From NCBI RefSeq assembly GCF_030817835.1, contig NZ_JAUSZR010000001.1, positions 3,286,001-3,350,000 on the forward strand: a stretch of 64,000 bases of DNA, read 5' to 3'. A program made the translations under genes and the position numbers. The notes under the pieces were generated by a model. That model was not told the DNA's origin. It saw nothing but the letters and a program-made list of their open reading frames with translations, and ran no database searches. Every line of letters starts with the position of its first letter. The stretch's first letter is position 1. Source of the DNA: Pseudarthrobacter sp. W1I19. Lineage in GTDB: Bacteria > Actinomycetota > Actinomycetes > Actinomycetales > Micrococcaceae. Positions 31,201 to 38,702 of the stretch are shown here, one piece after another.

Positions 31201-31380
31201 CACTGCGTCGGCGACATGACGGGAGAGGAGATCGGGAGTGTCTTCGTCTCCTACTGATTCGAAACACGGTTCCAACAGGGGAAGCTTTGACAGTGTCGTC
31301 ATAAGTGCGTCGGTCTTTATCAGTTCATAGAGACCTTCCGGCAATTCCTCAATCGCCGCTCCCCCATCAGAAATATTCAC
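28225..31380 (-). CDS. PLD nuclease-SF2 helicase-DUF3427 fusion protein
   Basis: A 1,051-residue multidomain protein. Residues about 130-260 hold a single PLD site: RLHAKAWLF at 212-220 (His214, Lys216) and GSSNLSSAAL at about 232-241. The helicase core has VAATGTGKTVIA at 338-349, VIDEFHHAEA (DEFH) and LTATPERGDG, then a second lobe with FNEGLDLPEVD and LGRGLRRAEGK. The C-terminal third matches DUF3427 as found in this architecture elsewhere. A PLD dimer would make one active site, so the enzyme may be a dimeric nuclease-translocase acting on foreign DNA; this is inferred. Start ATG at 31380; divergent from the GIY-YIG gene across 74 nt. Its stop codon lies in the IS481 target site. Confidence 0.88.
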   Translation of the reverse strand: MNISDGGAAIEELPEGLYELIKTDALMTTLSKLPLLEPCFESVGDEDTPDLLSRHVADAVRDALAAAHPADRVALANRLLEALQQNDRIADGPTVLHSLHRPDTLKRRHLRRPTTRLSDSALLTNSNEDPNLAAELRAEIESADTVDLLCAFVRWTGIRLLEPALEQLRDRGVKLRVITTTYMGASERRAIDELVNRYGAKVKISYETHSTRLHAKAWLFRRNSGFHTAYVGSSNLSSAALLDGLEWNVRLSSVATPALLQKSEVTFDSYWEQRTFQPYDPEADGDKLDAALARNGGRATGAPEWNTGLEVQPFLHQIEMLEDLEAERTKGHHSNLLVAATGTGKTVIAALDYKGLSEAAGRDLKLLFVAHRQEILKQSLQTYRRVLQKGSFGELFVGEHKPKDWKHVFASVQSLASLGLDKIAPGDFDVVVIDEFHHAEAPTYRRIIDHLRPLELLGLTATPERGDGVDVAKQFFDGRRASELRLWDALDADLLVPFHYFGVSDDVDLSRLEWKRGSYDVAQLDALYTGNEARAGKVIRELRDKVTSTADMRAIGFCVSVQHALYMAEVFNRAGIPSVAVSGKTDDGERALALQQLRDRTINCIFAVDLFNEGLDLPEVDTILLLRPTQSAAVFLQQLGRGLRRAEGKAVLTVLDFIGQQRRELRFDLRYRALTGYGRKELEKAVEDEFPFLPSGSQIVLDRVAQKVVLDNIKAQLRFNRAQLVRDIASYAETELEAYLERSGNDMKTIYRSTRDSWTGYLRQAGLIEGLSPLETVLRGKIEELSDTEEKKLLGRMAALIHVDDPERVDAYSMLVAPDAPRYAELGMREQTFARMLFYTVWDDGGGFTTYDDGLDHLRSYQFVCREIRQVVRLGVAASKHAAKSLGAGLQHVPLLSHATYRREEVLAALQYGSLEQGKNVQHREGVAWCPATSTDAFFVTLNKDDKKHSATTMYKDYAISPELFHWESQNATSPTSPTGRRYLDRVSHGSRVLIFTRDTADDETGLTVPYTCLGQVDYLQHVGEKPMAITWKLHRPMPADVYAASAAVAR

Positions 31381-31454
31381 TTCGCCAGGCTATTGGGTGG
31401 AGCAGATGAAAACCAATAACTCGTCCTGTCCGCGGCGTCATTTAGCATGGGCCA

Positions 31455-32444
31455 ATGACCATCTCAGTGGGGGAACTCTTCGAAAAGTCCGAATTGCTGC
31501 CAGCTGGTGTCGTGCAGTGGGGCGAGCAGGCTGAACTAGATCTTCTCGGTGTCTACATAGTGGCGTCCACCCCGGACCTCAGCGACCGAGTAGGCCGGAT
31601 CGGCATTTATCGGCCTGACACCAGTGCATTCGACACGCTTAGATCCCGTTGCCCCTCGGTGACCGTGGATGGCGCACCGGCAACGAACGAGAAGCTCGCC
31701 AAACGAATCGGAGCCTTTTGGATTCCTGAGTCTGCCGTCCTTTACATCGGTCTTGCCGGCACTTCTGTGCGGAAGCGGGTCAACCAGTACTACAGCACTC
31801 CTATTGGTAACCGCTCCCCCCATGCCGGTGGTTGGTGGCTGAAGACCCTTGCCGATCTTGAGGCACTGTACGTGCACTATGCGGCCGCAGAGTCACCGAA
31901 ATCGGCCGAAGCTCGACTCCTTAATTCCTTCGCAGCTGCCATTCCACCTCCCGTGCGCCGTGCCCTTCACGATCCTGAGAGAATCGCACCCTTTGCAAAC
32001 ATCGAGGTGCAGGCGGGAATGCGGAAGCGGCACGGCATGGCCGGTTATAAGAAAGAGCGTGCAAACGCAGCGACTCCGCCGATACCTGCCGCCGGCGCCG
32101 CGTTCTCAGCTGCGCCTGACAGTAACCGTGCTCCTGCAAGGCCGGCATCCGCAGGCACGGCTGGTTCCGGTAGTGGGATTCGAATTGAATCTCAGATCAT
32201 CACCGACAAAGACCGTGCCAGTTCTAACCTACGTATCCCTGCCCGATCGAAGTTTGCGCTGCCGCGTGCAGATGGATATCTAGAGGTGAGCTATCAAGAC
32301 CGGATTTTTAAGGCACGCTGGCGAGTGAACGGGTCCCGTTCTGGAACCATCGGACTGGGAAGGACAATCATGAGTTCAATTGAGGCCCCGAATAACACCA
32401 TTTGGATGCGCGTTGATGGAACCAGAGTCTTTATCGAGGATTGA
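31455..32444 (+). CDS. GIY-YIG nuclease-like protein
   Basis: A 329-residue protein with the GIY-YIG core: GVYIVAS at 32-38, VLYIG at 95-99, then arginines in SVRKRVNQYY (104-113), and a candidate metal-binding glutamate in AEARLLNSF (about 155). A flexible Ala/Pro-rich linker (about 205-245) leads to a C-terminal beta-rich module (about 250-329, ending DGTRVFIED) that I do not recognise; it could bind DNA. The nuclease would cut one strand by a Tyr/Arg/Glu mechanism. ATG at 31455 has no strong ribosome site. It is divergent from the PLD-helicase gene and convergent with mcrC, so it may be a stand-alone defence nuclease or a partner of the fusion helicase. Confidence 0.72.
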   Translation: MTISVGELFEKSELLPAGVVQWGEQAELDLLGVYIVASTPDLSDRVGRIGIYRPDTSAFDTLRSRCPSVTVDGAPATNEKLAKRIGAFWIPESAVLYIGLAGTSVRKRVNQYYSTPIGNRSPHAGGWWLKTLADLEALYVHYAAAESPKSAEARLLNSFAAAIPPPVRRALHDPERIAPFANIEVQAGMRKRHGMAGYKKERANAATPPIPAAGAAFSAAPDSNRAPARPASAGTAGSGSGIRIESQIITDKDRASSNLRIPARSKFALPRADGYLEVSYQDRIFKARWRVNGSRSGTIGLGRTIMSSIEAPNNTIWMRVDGTRVFIED

Positions 32445-32620
32445 GGCAGTCATCATCGAACCGGTAACATACCATCGCCCGGCGTCGTCAGGAAGGGGAG
32501 AGTGAAGGCATATCTGATCTGAAAATTCATCTGGGACGGGGCCTGCACCGGCTGCGACTTTAGTCCAGATAGGTGACCCTGACCGGTCACGGTCATACCT
32601 GAACCTGGGGGCAGGCACAA
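32445..32620. other. Convergent gap between GIY-YIG and mcrC genes
   Basis: This 176-nt stretch has no coding frame I can support. It contains the small palindrome TGACCGGTCA near 32580, with no clear terminator hairpin plus T-tract. Confidence 0.4.
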
Positions 32621-33808
32621 TCACTCGGCTTTGATGTTGGAGTGTTTCACAACCTTCGCGGCCAGGCGTCCGATTTGGCCCAGTAGCTCGAGCGGTTGTG
32701 CTTCCAGATCCAATGAATGAGTGAAAATACGAACGTCCGTCCCATGTATCTCATAAATCGTCTCGTCGCATTCACCCTTGGCGTAGACAAGGTGGCCCGC
32801 CTGCATCTTGAACCTCGTGCAATATGCGAGCATTTGATAGAGGTCTGCATTAGGAAAGCGACCGTTCCTCTCAGCCTTGTATTTCGCGTCGAGAACAGCC
32901 AGAACGTCTTGGTCGCGTCGCCACACGATGTCAGGCCGGAGTGGCACCACTCCGCCAACGTCCAAATGTTTTCCTCGGTACTGCAGATCCACACTTCCAC
33001 CGTGGGACGCCATAGCTTCACGGAGTGCTACGGATACGAAGTCCTCGAAAACCTCCCACATGTCGAAGAGGAATGAACTGGCACTAACGGTCCCAACCTG
33101 CTGTTCCAGAGAGCCACCCTTGAGAATGATCTCCGCCAACAGGACGGCGGGAGCGTAGTGGGCGTTGAGCCGGGTAAACCGGATGGGTGGAAAAACCGTA
33201 GGCCAGGCCAGACCCACTCCTTCAAACTTCAGTTCCAGCTTGCGCAAGGACTGTCTGTCAGTTTCGGCCAGTCGGGGGACGGTGAGCAGCTTGCGTGTTG
33301 CTGCCAGCAGCATGCGGTTCTCCGCGATGTCGACGGTGTAGTCGTCGTATGTCACCTCCGCCGGCAATGGGAGTCCAGCTCGGCGCCCAATCTGTGCTGG
33401 AATGTTAAGTTTGCCTCGGACCATGGGTTCAGACTCCTGCACCGTCTTGTAGTCCTGAAGAAGGCCTTGGACGGTGGCCTGCTTGACCTGGCGGATGAAG
33501 GAGCCCACGATGCTGCTGACCAGGTGCTCATCTGCTGAGAGTGACACATCGTCATTTCGCCAGTAATTCGGCGAACGCGAGTAGCCCATGAGGAAGAACA
33601 AACGTGGGATCGGAAGCTTGGGCTTGATGTATAGCTCGTGCTCACCAACGGCGACCACGCCAACTTTTGACACGGAAGACACTGACCACAGTCCTTCACC
33701 TTGTGGCAAAGCAGTAGCAATTCCCAGACTATTTATGGCCCAACCAAGACTGTCCGGTAATGCCAAAGTCAGGGTGGCTGCGGCTTCACGGATTTCGAAC
33801 GCCGGCAC
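32621..33808 (-). CDS. mcrC: McrC-type nuclease subunit of the McrBC type IV restriction system
   Basis: A 395-residue McrC. The PD-(D/E)XK nuclease core is visible as LRPDIVWR followed by LAVLDAKYK (about 292-315), with the typical upstream DYTVDIAENRMLLAATRKLL helix and QMLAYCTRF after. McrC supplies the cutting activity and stimulates the McrB GTPase motor, giving cleavage of DNA with modified cytosines. The start is GTG at 33808, only 3 nt after the mcrB stop, so the two are translationally coupled. Length fits the family (about 350-420). No defect is seen. Confidence 0.93.
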   Translation of the reverse strand: MPAFEIREAAATLTLALPDSLGWAINSLGIATALPQGEGLWSVSSVSKVGVVAVGEHELYIKPKLPIPRLFFLMGYSRSPNYWRNDDVSLSADEHLVSSIVGSFIRQVKQATVQGLLQDYKTVQESEPMVRGKLNIPAQIGRRAGLPLPAEVTYDDYTVDIAENRMLLAATRKLLTVPRLAETDRQSLRKLELKFEGVGLAWPTVFPPIRFTRLNAHYAPAVLLAEIILKGGSLEQQVGTVSASSFLFDMWEVFEDFVSVALREAMASHGGSVDLQYRGKHLDVGGVVPLRPDIVWRRDQDVLAVLDAKYKAERNGRFPNADLYQMLAYCTRFKMQAGHLVYAKGECDETIYEIHGTDVRIFTHSLDLEAQPLELLGQIGRLAAKVVKHSNIKAE

Positions 33809-33811
33809 TAT

Positions 33812-35983
33812 CTATTCGCTCCCAGTGGCTGCGGGACCGTGACCGTCCAAGTCCTCGAGCGAAACTGGAACGCGCTCCGCGAGCTCCGTCCTCAATGTGT
33901 CCAGACGGTACTGCTTTAGTACATCCTTCCCTTCGCCGTAGTGGTGCTCTTCCAGGAGCGGCAGGATTTCCGACTCCCAAATCCTCGTGAGGACATCCTG
34001 CGTGATCCCTCCAACCTTGGGCATGAGATATGACGGCCCGATGCTGAATGATGGATCAATAATCTTCTTGTTGAGCTGTCGAAGCAGCAGTGCTGGTTCT
34101 GAACCGAGATCATTGCTCTTGTGCGCAAGAAGCCATCCGTGGAGCACCTCGGATACAGGACTTTGCGCTGGATGCAGTTCGCGGAAGGCGAAGCGACGGC
34201 GCATGGCCGCGTCCATCAGGGCGATGGACCGGTCAGACGTGTTCATGGTTCCGATGATGAAGAGGTTGTCTGGCAGCTCGAACGTTTCCTCGCTGTACTG
34301 AAGGCTGATCTTCCGGTGCCGGTATTCGAGCAGGAAGTAGAGCTCTCCGAAGATCTTCGCAAGGTTGCCCCGGTTGATTTCGTCGATGACCAGTACGAAG
34401 TTTCGGTGCTTGGCTTTGTTCGCTTTGTCGACTATCCGCCGCAACGGTCCATCTTTGAGTTCGTAGCTCAGGGCCCCGTTGACAGTAATGGGCCGGTACC
34501 CCTGGAAAAAGTCTTCATAGGAATAACTCGGGTGGAACTGCACAAGCTCTGCCTCGTCACGGGCAACGTGTTCGGCCAAGGCCAGGGCAATAAACGTCTT
34601 ACCCGTCCCCGGCGGGCCGAAGAAGATCAATTGCCGCTTGTTCTCGAGGAGGTCCAACGACTCCTGCAACCACTTTTCCTCGATGTAGACCCGACCACTC
34701 AGAGCCGCGTCTGCAGCAGGAAACGGTTCGCGTTCGAGCCCTGGAGTCATCTGTTCGCCGTTCGTCGGCGTGACGTCGTCCACGGGTTCCGGTTGTGGGG
34801 TAGGACGAGTAACACCCTTTTTCCAAAGGGGCTTGTGCTGTTCATCGTAGAAGTCCACGGGAGCCATGGTCTCCTGTTGCATTCGGAGACCGATGTTGAA
34901 TAAGTCGCGGTCCACGTCCCCAGTCGAATCAGCATCGCTGCTGATGAAAGCGTTTCGGACCAAGCCCTTGTCCTCGTCAGAAAAGATATCGGTGAAGGTT
35001 TCCGGATGGACCATGTACAACAGTGCGTTCCTCTGGGTAGGGAAGCTGCGTCCCTTGACGCTGAAGACGAAAGACTTCCAAGCCCACGGGTCCGATAAGA
35101 CTTCCTGCTGCACCTCAATCGAGGACTGCAGGTAGTTCTCTACGACGGAAAGCACAAGGACCATCGCCTGAAATGTGTTGCTGTTCATCGCCTGGCCGGG
35201 GTGGACGACCCCGTTCTTTAGTCCTTTGAGGACCACGTCTGGAATTACTGCTGGCTCGTCCATGGTCTGGAGAATTGCCGAGATTCGTTCATTTTTCTTG
35301 CCGAAGCCGATTGCACCCTCAAAAATGGGCAGAACCTGCCACGTCACAAGCTCGGCCATCAAGAGTCGCGCTTCATCAGAGGCCTCTGCCAGCTGCATCC
35401 TTATCTTTTCGACAAAGGTGCCACCTCCTGCGTCCGGAGCTTCGATAAATCTGGTCCTTAGTTCGGTGATCGCAGCAACGGTCCAAACATCACGGTCCGG
35501 ATCAAATACTGAAGACCCTTCCCGGAGGCCCCTCTCCACGAAAAGACCCGTAGTGGCGCGGAAAACATCCTCTTTCGCGTTCCGTGAGACGAGTACCGTT
35601 CGGAGTTGCTCTGCGCGGTTAGCTTTTCGCCGTGCGGTCTGGGCAGCTGAAAGCTTTGCCATCTGGCCGAAAAGTTCATCAGCGCTTGGGTAGAGGTCTA
35701 GAACCTTCAGGCCCTCCGGCGTTATTCGCCAGATTCCGTCCGTCTTCGTTATCCAGCCTGCCGCTACCAGGCCGATGGAGTCGAAAGACAAGTTTGCGTT
35801 CCCGCGCACGAGACCGCTTGCATTGGTGGTGGCTTCAGCCGGGCTCAGAGGCACGCGATCAACGGCGAGTTGAAACACACCATCCGGATCCTTCGAGTTG
35901 CGGACGCCCTCCGAGTGTTCCGACAGGATCTCCAGAACCGCCCTGATGCGTTTGCGGCGGTTTGGTCCAGTGCTTTCAGTCAT
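33812..35983 (-). CDS. mcrB: McrB-type AAA+ GTPase motor of the McrBC system
   Basis: About 723 residues. The N-terminal half (about 1-400) has a winged-helix-like start (RKRIRAVLEIL; GWITKTDGIWRITPEGLKVLDL) and a large specificity region, which is not the Escherichia coli DUF3578 domain as far as I can tell. The AAA+ motor has FFGPPGTGKTFIALALAEH near 450 and LVIDEINRGNLAKIFGELYF, where NRG-like residues are the McrB signature, then GTMNTSDRSIALMDAAMRRRF. It recognises modified DNA and drives translocation with McrC. I chose ATG at 35983; an in-frame TTG at 36016 would add 11 residues. Confidence 0.92.
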   Translation of the reverse strand: MTESTGPNRRKRIRAVLEILSEHSEGVRNSKDPDGVFQLAVDRVPLSPAEATTNASGLVRGNANLSFDSIGLVAAGWITKTDGIWRITPEGLKVLDLYPSADELFGQMAKLSAAQTARRKANRAEQLRTVLVSRNAKEDVFRATTGLFVERGLREGSSVFDPDRDVWTVAAITELRTRFIEAPDAGGGTFVEKIRMQLAEASDEARLLMAELVTWQVLPIFEGAIGFGKKNERISAILQTMDEPAVIPDVVLKGLKNGVVHPGQAMNSNTFQAMVLVLSVVENYLQSSIEVQQEVLSDPWAWKSFVFSVKGRSFPTQRNALLYMVHPETFTDIFSDEDKGLVRNAFISSDADSTGDVDRDLFNIGLRMQQETMAPVDFYDEQHKPLWKKGVTRPTPQPEPVDDVTPTNGEQMTPGLEREPFPAADAALSGRVYIEEKWLQESLDLLENKRQLIFFGPPGTGKTFIALALAEHVARDEAELVQFHPSYSYEDFFQGYRPITVNGALSYELKDGPLRRIVDKANKAKHRNFVLVIDEINRGNLAKIFGELYFLLEYRHRKISLQYSEETFELPDNLFIIGTMNTSDRSIALMDAAMRRRFAFRELHPAQSPVSEVLHGWLLAHKSNDLGSEPALLLRQLNKKIIDPSFSIGPSYLMPKVGGITQDVLTRIWESEILPLLEEHHYGEGKDVLKQYRLDTLRTELAERVPVSLEDLDGHGPAATGSE

Positions 35984-36250
35984 ATCGGTATTTGCCAATC
36001 TCTCGGGAAAGGGCACAAAGCAGAAGCTCGATGGCTAGTACGCTGCCGCTAACACTAACGATGTAACACAAAGGAGGCATAGATACTCCTCTTCGATCCT
36101 AAACATTGCCGCTTGGAATGCAGTGGTGGCAGATGGAGAGCGAGTCGCCTTATCCAATTAGTTGCACTTAGACTGCAACGGCTTGTACCAGCAGTCCGTG
36201 GGAACAGCAAACCTTTTGCCTCGGCGGATGGCAGCTGATATACCAGCTCA
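35984..36250. promoter_or_regulatory. Divergent region between mcrB and the SIR2 gene
   Basis: This 267-nt region must hold the mcrBC and SIR2 promoters. No clear hexamer pair or repeat stood out to me, and no supported small gene is present. Confidence 0.3.
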
Positions 36251-37840
36251 ATGACCAAAGGCCACGTTTTCGTCACCATGGGCGATCTGCTGAATCTCAA
36301 GTCGGATGCTTGGTTGCTGCCTGTCGATCGAAGGGCTTCTCCAGGGGCTCGATGGACGAGGGCAATGCCAGAGCTTGCGGATGCAATAGATGCAGAAGAC
36401 CTCTGGTCCTTTCAAAATGAATCCACTTTCGCACATGCGCTTCATGCTTGGCCCGCTGGTTCATCCATTCCGGTCCTAACAGCGGTACCAATGGCGGGCA
36501 TTACGGATGCGGATGGGTTGCTGCCGCGATTTCGTGCATTTCTGGAAGTAGCCACCGCTGCTGTAAACGAGCGCCGGGTGACGTCCGCAGACCGGGCGAG
36601 CCCTTCCGTGCTGGCCACGCCCTTCTTCGGGACCGGCCATGGAGGTGGAAACATATATCGGGGCGCCATTCTAAAAGTCCTTCTTAAGGAGGCTCACCGG
36701 CATGCCGGTGAGGCGGGCGTCGATATCGTATTTGTGTTTCAAGATCCGGCAGCCTTCGCTCTCGCACAACAACAGCGCAGGGAAGGGGAAACTGCGTGGG
36801 CCGCCTTGACGCCGCCCCTTCTGACCAAGGCCAAAGAGCTGGGTGAGATCGCCCGGTCCGGCAGGTTGGTCCCATTCATGGGCGCTGGAATCAGTATTAG
36901 CGCCGGCGCTCCCACTTGGAGTCAGCTCCTAGGCCGGTTGGCAGGAGCCGCAGGTCTCTCAGAGCTGGAAAAGAAAGCGCTGGAGGAGCTCAGCAACTTA
37001 GACCAAGCTGCGGTTCTTCGGTCCTACTTTGAGGAGAAGTTTCCCGAAACCAGCGACACCAGATTTGGTCGCACGGTGAGCGAAGCCGTCAACATGAAGC
37101 AATATGGACTTGCGCCCAGTCTGCTCGCCTGCCTGCCTTCCAGCGGCGCCATCACCCTCAACTACGACACTCTCTTCGAGACGGCGTCCAAAGACGCCGG
37201 CAGCCCTCGCACGGTCATACCTGGGGAGAAACCTGACGACGCTACCGCCGCGACCCATAAGTGGCTGCTGAAGCTCCATGGGTCAGTTGATAAACCAGAA
37301 ACCATCGTCCTTACACGAGACGACTACTTAGGTTACAGCGCTACGAGAGAGGCACTCTCAGCGCTCGTGAAAGCACATCTCATTACACACCATTTGTTGT
37401 TTGTGGGCTTTGGACTTGCCGATGATCATTTTCACGAAATAATCCATGACGTCCGCCGGGCTTTGCCTGCGCAAGAAGCAGGCCGGCGATTCGGGTCAGC
37501 GCTCATGCTGAAGCGCGACGCGATGCAGGAAAAGCTTTGGGGCAAGCATCTGAACCTCATCGATATGGAGGACGCTGGTTTCTCTGAATCCGGTACCGCC
37601 GCCCAAGCGAGACGGCTTGAGATCTTTTTGGACGCCTTGATTGCCCACGCTTCGGACAGCCATTCCTTCCTTTTGGCTCCCCATTACGGGGACGGCCTCA
37701 CGGACGAAGAGTCGGCTCTCAGAAGCGCCCTGCTTGAAGTCGCCGGAGTTTCTTCTCGCGGAGCGGCCAGCAGCACAACATTGGTGATTCACCGCATGCT
37801 GAGGGATCTCGGCTGGGACGGGTCAGCTCCCAGCAGTTAG
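36251..37840 (+). CDS. SIR2-domain NADase with N-terminal macro-like domain
   Basis: A 529-residue protein. The C-terminal SIR2 core has the NAD site FMGAGISISAGAPTW (209-223), ITLNYDTLFE (301-310, catalytic Asn304), KLHGS (341-345, His343) and FVGFGLADDHF (384-394). Such defence SIR2 domains (for example ThsA, DSR) hydrolyse NAD+ to stop phage growth. The N-terminal 175 residues look like a macro domain: GDLLNLKSDAWLLPVD (11-26) matches the start strand, and TPFFGTGHGGG (123-133) the phosphate loop. Macro domains bind ADP-ribose or cyclic derivatives, so this could be a ligand-sensing switch on the NADase. It stands alone on the plus strand. The macro assignment is by motif and is less certain than the SIR2 call. 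Confidence 0.78.
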   Translation: MTKGHVFVTMGDLLNLKSDAWLLPVDRRASPGARWTRAMPELADAIDAEDLWSFQNESTFAHALHAWPAGSSIPVLTAVPMAGITDADGLLPRFRAFLEVATAAVNERRVTSADRASPSVLATPFFGTGHGGGNIYRGAILKVLLKEAHRHAGEAGVDIVFVFQDPAAFALAQQQRREGETAWAALTPPLLTKAKELGEIARSGRLVPFMGAGISISAGAPTWSQLLGRLAGAAGLSELEKKALEELSNLDQAAVLRSYFEEKFPETSDTRFGRTVSEAVNMKQYGLAPSLLACLPSSGAITLNYDTLFETASKDAGSPRTVIPGEKPDDATAATHKWLLKLHGSVDKPETIVLTRDDYLGYSATREALSALVKAHLITHHLLFVGFGLADDHFHEIIHDVRRALPAQEAGRRFGSALMLKRDAMQEKLWGKHLNLIDMEDAGFSESGTAAQARRLEIFLDALIAHASDSHSFLLAPHYGDGLTDEESALRSALLEVAGVSSRGAASSTTLVIHRMLRDLGWDGSAPSS

Positions 37841-37940
37841 CGGTACCCCCGGAAGACCGAGTCGCTCACCTCCGGCAGCACGGCCGAGAAGTCGGGATTG
37901 GCCACCAGCAGATACGCGGAAATACAGAAGATCCACGGAG
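37841..37940 (-). pseudogene. Possible 3' gene remnant (about 33 codons)
   Basis: The minus-strand frame between the nrtR-like stop and the SIR2 stop reads as ordinary protein (APWIFCISAYLLVANPDF...VFRGYR) ending in TAA at 37837-37839, with a composition unlike a shadow frame. No start or upstream body is present because it runs into the nrtR-like gene in another frame. It may be a truncated gene left at a module junction. Confidence 0.25.
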
Positions 37941-38609
37941 CTAGCTGCCCCGCACCCACAACCGCGACGGCCTCCCCCGCGTCCCGTCGGACATCTGCCC
38001 TGTCCCCACCAACTTGGGCTCCATGAACCTCCGGAACGTGTCGCGCATCAGCGGGGCGCCCGCCACCGCCTCGTGCAGCTCCCGCAGGTCCTTCAGAGTG
38101 AACGGCTCGTCCAGAAGCGCCCCAGGATCCGGCGCCTCGGCATAGGCAGCACGCAGCCACTCCACAGCCTTGGCCACGATGTCCGCGTGCCCATAGGGAA
38201 GCCCGGCGATCAGCTCCGGCTCCCCGGTCACGGAAGCCAGCCGCGCGCCGTCGGACTTTAACGCTTCCTTCAACGCCGCCAGCGGCACCACGTCCACGTG
38301 CGCCACTGACAACACCCAGCCGCGGTCGTCGCGCCCCGGCTCGTCAAACACCTGCAGCTGCCGAGGCACCCGCCCCGAGATCCCCGCCTTTTCCCGCAGG
38401 CACCGCAGCACCGCGTCCGCCAGGGTCTCGCGTTCACGCAGGAACGTTCCCGGCAGTGCCCACTTTCCGTGCTGGTGGTCCTCCGCGCGGCGCACCAGCA
38501 GCACGCAGACGCTCCCCTTCGCCACGGTCAGCACCGCCGTATCCACTGCCACCGACGGCCGCGGGTAGTCGAGCAGGGACGGTCCCGGAGTGTTCTTGGA
38601 ATCCTTCAC
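37941..38609 (-). CDS. NrtR-like Nudix-family transcriptional regulator
   Basis: A 222-residue protein with an N-terminal Nudix fold (AVLTVAKGSVCVLLVRRAE; WALPGTFLRE) and a C-terminal winged helix (FTLKDLRELHEAVAGAPLMRDTFRRFMEP, RGRPSRLWVR), the NrtR layout. The Nudix box is broken: where REUxEE is expected it has RCLREK, so hydrolysis should be lost, as in NrtR regulators that sense ADP-ribose. In other bacteria NrtR represses NAD biosynthesis genes and is released by ADP-ribose. Two palindromes between it and the divergent ARPP-1 gene are its probable operators. The start is GTG at 38609. Neighbours point to control of ADP-ribose processing genes rather than nad genes. Confidence 0.85.
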   Translation of the reverse strand: MKDSKNTPGPSLLDYPRPSVAVDTAVLTVAKGSVCVLLVRRAEDHQHGKWALPGTFLRERETLADAVLRCLREKAGISGRVPRQLQVFDEPGRDDRGWVLSVAHVDVVPLAALKEALKSDGARLASVTGEPELIAGLPYGHADIVAKAVEWLRAAYAEAPDPGALLDEPFTLKDLRELHEAVAGAPLMRDTFRRFMEPKLVGTGQMSDGTRGRPSRLWVRGS

Positions 38610-38615
38610 ACGTCC

Positions 38616-38637
38616 ATTTATCGCAGTCTTGCGCTAA
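38616..38637. promoter_or_regulatory. Probable NrtR operator 1
   Basis: A 22-bp imperfect palindrome, ATTTATCGCA-gtc-TTGCGCTAA, 7 nt upstream of the nrtR-like start. It is the inverted form of operator 2, with 3-nt centre. Placement suggests autoregulation. Confidence 0.75.
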
Positions 38638-38665
38638 AGAAGCAACACGTGCATACTGAAACCAA

Positions 38666-38687
38666 TTAGCGCAGAAATGCGATAAAT
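38666..38687. promoter_or_regulatory. Probable NrtR operator 2
   Basis: A 22-bp palindrome, TTAGCGCA-gaaa-TGCGATAAAT, immediately upstream of the ribosome site of the ARPP-1 gene. It repeats operator 1 in opposite orientation; the two centres are about 50 bp apart, near five helical turns, which would allow binding on one face of the DNA. Confidence 0.75.
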
Positions 38688-38702
38688 CAACTGGAGGTTC
38701 CC

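Noticed and set aside
38073..38261. Small plus-strand frames inside the Nudix regulator gene
   Set aside because: Antisense to a gene with clear Nudix and winged-helix signatures; no ribosome site.
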